Of a stretch of DNA of 16,444 nt, positions 15,016-16,444 are shown one piece after another. The stretch spans positions 1 through 16,444 of the forward strand of contig CALBWZ010000161.1 in NCBI GenBank assembly GCA_937893415.1, in the 5' to 3' direction. Each line of letters opens with the position of its first letter. The first letter of the stretch is position 1. Position numbers and translations under genes: made by a program. Below the pieces are notes generated by a model that searched no databases, was not told the origin of the DNA, and saw only the letters and a list, made by a program, of their open reading frames with translations. This stretch comes from an uncultured Comamonadaceae bacterium (GTDB taxonomy: Bacteria; Pseudomonadota; Gammaproteobacteria; Burkholderiales; Burkholderiaceae_C).

Positions 15016-15702
15016 ATGAACCAAGATTTAGATATTGTTCACCTACTTCTCAATGCCAGTTGGGTGGTGAAAGCCGTCGTTGTATTGTTGCTGGCTGTGT
15101 CTGTTGCCAGCTGGGCAGTCATATTTGGGAAAGCCGCCGCATTGGGTCGCATCCACACAAAAAATGCCGCGTTTGAGCGCGCATTTTGGTCAGGCACCAG
15201 CATGCACGACTTGTATACCGCTGCGATTCAAAAAACCACAGGCACTGGCCCTATGGAGCGTATTTTTGCTGCAGGTATGCGCGAGTTTTTAAAACTTCGC
15301 GAGCGCCGTATTGCGGAAACCAGTGTGCTGCTCGACGGCGCACAACGCGCCATGCGCGCCGCTTATCAGCGCGAGCTTGACGTCATGGAATCGCAGCTGT
15401 CCTTTTTAGGCTCTGTGGCCTCGGTCTCACCCTACATAGGCTTGTTTGGAACGGTGTGGGGCATCATGCACGCCTTTACAGGTTTGGCTGGCTTGGAGTC
15501 GGTCACCTTGGCCACAGTTGCCCCCGGTATTGCAGAGGCTTTGGTAGCCACAGCCATTGGCCTGTTCGCAGCGATTCCTGCGGTGGTGGCCTACAACCGT
15601 TTTTCGACAAAAGTTGACCGTGCTGCCAGCCATATGGATATATTTTCAGATGAGTTTTCCAACATACTGCAGCGCAACTTAAGCGCACAAACCCCCACTT
15701 AA
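15016..15702 (+). CDS. tolQ: Tol-Pal system inner-membrane motor protein TolQ
   Basis: TolQ with TolR forms the proton-driven motor that energises TolA and supports outer-membrane constriction at division. The 228-residue length is standard. Three membrane segments are visible: about 17-39, 128-154 and 169-194, with the MotA/TolQ/ExbB signature SVSPYIGLFGTVWGIMHAF (136-154) in the second and the conserved Thr-rich GIAEALVATAIGL (171-183) in the third. The cytoplasmic loop (about 45-125) is helical and charged. ATG 15016 has no clear ribosome site. tolR starts 14 bases downstream. Confidence 0.96.
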   Translation: MNQDLDIVHLLLNASWVVKAVVVLLLAVSVASWAVIFGKAAALGRIHTKNAAFERAFWSGTSMHDLYTAAIQKTTGTGPMERIFAAGMREFLKLRERRIAETSVLLDGAQRAMRAAYQRELDVMESQLSFLGSVASVSPYIGLFGTVWGIMHAFTGLAGLESVTLATVAPGIAEALVATAIGLFAAIPAVVAYNRFSTKVDRAASHMDIFSDEFSNILQRNLSAQTPT

Positions 15703-15716
15703 GCGGCGCTCAAACT

Positions 15717-16175
15717 ATGGCTGTTTTGCATAACAAGCGCCGCCCACGGCGCACCATGAATGAAATCAACATGGTGCCTTTCATCGATGTGATGTTGGTG
15801 CTGCTCATCATTTTTATGGTGACTGCGCCACTCATCACCCCCAGCGTGATTGACTTGCCCACAGTAGGCCAAGCGCCCCGCCAACCGGACCGCGTGATCC
15901 AAGTGCTGGTTGCTAAAGATGCCACATTGCAACTGCGCTCGGGCAAACAAACCGAAGAGGTCACGCTTAAAGATTTGGCCCAACGTGTACTAGACTTGTC
16001 CAACCAAGACCGTTCTACCCGCGACGCGACGGCTAACTCGTCGCCTAATCAAGTGGTCGCCATCGTGATCAGCGCCGACAAGTCCGTGAGATACGAGGCT
16101 GTTGTAGACGTCATGGACACCCTGCAACAAGCAGGGTTAAGCCGTGTTGCGCTGGCCGTTAACGCGCAGCGTTGA
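15717..16175 (+). CDS. tolR: Tol-Pal system protein TolR
   Basis: TolR is an ExbD-family stator or plug subunit. In 152 residues there is a basic N-terminus, one membrane helix (about 20-40) with the essential proton-carrying Asp24 in PFIDVMLVLLIIFMV, and a periplasmic domain (about 60-152) that would dimerise and contact peptidoglycan. An insert rich in Asp, Ser and Asn (about 93-110) lies before the last beta strands and looks variable. The end, VMDTLQQAGLSRVAL, fits the family. It is located 14 bases after tolQ and 27 before tolA, in the usual order. Confidence 0.95.
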   Translation: MAVLHNKRRPRRTMNEINMVPFIDVMLVLLIIFMVTAPLITPSVIDLPTVGQAPRQPDRVIQVLVAKDATLQLRSGKQTEEVTLKDLAQRVLDLSNQDRSTRDATANSSPNQVVAIVISADKSVRYEAVVDVMDTLQQAGLSRVALAVNAQR

Positions 16176-16202
16176 CAGGCTTGTAAGCCCTTGCACACCA
16201 AC

Positions 16203-16444
16203 ATGGCCAACCCACAACGCTCTGCCAGTGGACTGAGGACAACACCGGACATCAGTTGGGGGCTGCCCATTGCGATGGCGCTGGTCGTGCATGCGCTGTT
16301 GGTCCTTGCGCTGTCCTGGGGTGTTGCCTGGCAGCAAACCCAACAGGCCGCAGCCTTTGATGTAGATCTGTGGTCTGACATCCCCATTGCAGCGGCCCCA
16401 CCGCCAGAGCCGGCAGCTGAACCAAAGCCTGAACCAAAGCCTGA
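16203..16444 (+). CDS. tolA: Tol-Pal system protein TolA, N-terminal part (cut by window end)
   Basis: Translation from ATG 16203 stays open for 80 codons to the window edge. It gives a short N-terminus, a membrane helix (about 20-42), the segment FDVDLWSDIP (52-61) that resembles the VDLWS-like start of betaproteobacterial TolA periplasmic stalks, and a Pro/Glu/Lys-rich run with a 12-base direct repeat coding EPKP (from about 16419). TolA links the TolQR motor to TolB and Pal across the periplasm. No good ribosome site is visible; a small GGCTT-GT-AAGCC inverted repeat (16178-16189) lies in the 27-base gap after tolR. Identity rests on this N-terminus and on position. Confidence 0.85.
   Translation, partial: MANPQRSASGLRTTPDISWGLPIAMALVVHALLVLALSWGVAWQQTQQAAAFDVDLWSDIPIAAAPPPEPAAEPKPEPKP

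Noticed and set aside
1..16444. Mobile element, CRISPR array, tRNA or novel defence system
   Set aside because: I saw no transposase, integrase, regularly spaced repeats, cloverleaf or unexplained gene cluster; nearly all DNA is covered by known gene families.

Overview
This window reads as an ordinary chromosomal segment of a Burkholderiales betaproteobacterium, most likely a Comamonadaceae member of moderate GC. The evidence is protein-level resemblance (GlyA, NusB, RibBX-type RibB and the YbgC-TolQRA block look like that family) together with gene order. Everything convincing lies on the + strand. I see no tRNA, rRNA, CRISPR array, insertion sequence or phage gene. No stretch longer than 300 bases lacks a gene; the largest gaps are 3379-3648 and 4642-4872, and both look like promoter or leader DNA.

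Layout. (1) 1-3378, envelope and folding genes: a 5'-cut L,D-transpeptidase-like protein, a periplasmic cyclophilin (ppiA), a cytoplasmic cyclophilin (ppiB) and lpxH of lipid A synthesis. (2) 3649-4641: a membrane-anchored lytic transglycosylase with its own probable promoter. (3) 4873-6603: glyA and nrdR. (4) 6668-9045: four overlapping genes for type IV pilus minor pilins (FimT, PilV, PilW, PilX). (5) 9086-12741, riboflavin genes: ribD, ribE, a ribB whose GTP cyclohydrolase II half has lost its catalytic motifs (the known RibBX type), and ribH. (6) 12826-14554: nusB and an unassigned class I/II aminotransferase. (7) 14560 to the end: ybgC, tolQ, tolR and the first 80 codons of tolA.

How the genes work together. 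The riboflavin genes supply both branches into lumazine synthase (RibD pyrimidine branch, RibB butanone-phosphate branch) and then riboflavin synthase. GTP cyclohydrolase II must be encoded elsewhere, because the RibBX C-terminal half cannot be expected to do that step. TolQRA with YbgC begin a Tol-Pal operon. The minor pilins need a PilD peptidase and pilus machinery encoded elsewhere, and no PilY1 or major pilin is present here.

I did not find a convincing new system. The points most worth a second look are the minor-pilin cluster (a FimT with a GRxR motif, and Asp in place of the usual Glu5 in both PilV and PilW) and a perfect 14-bp palindrome placed where the predicted transcription start of ribB would fall. 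Start codons of lpxH, fimT, pilW, pilX and ribD are uncertain and are discussed in each entry.
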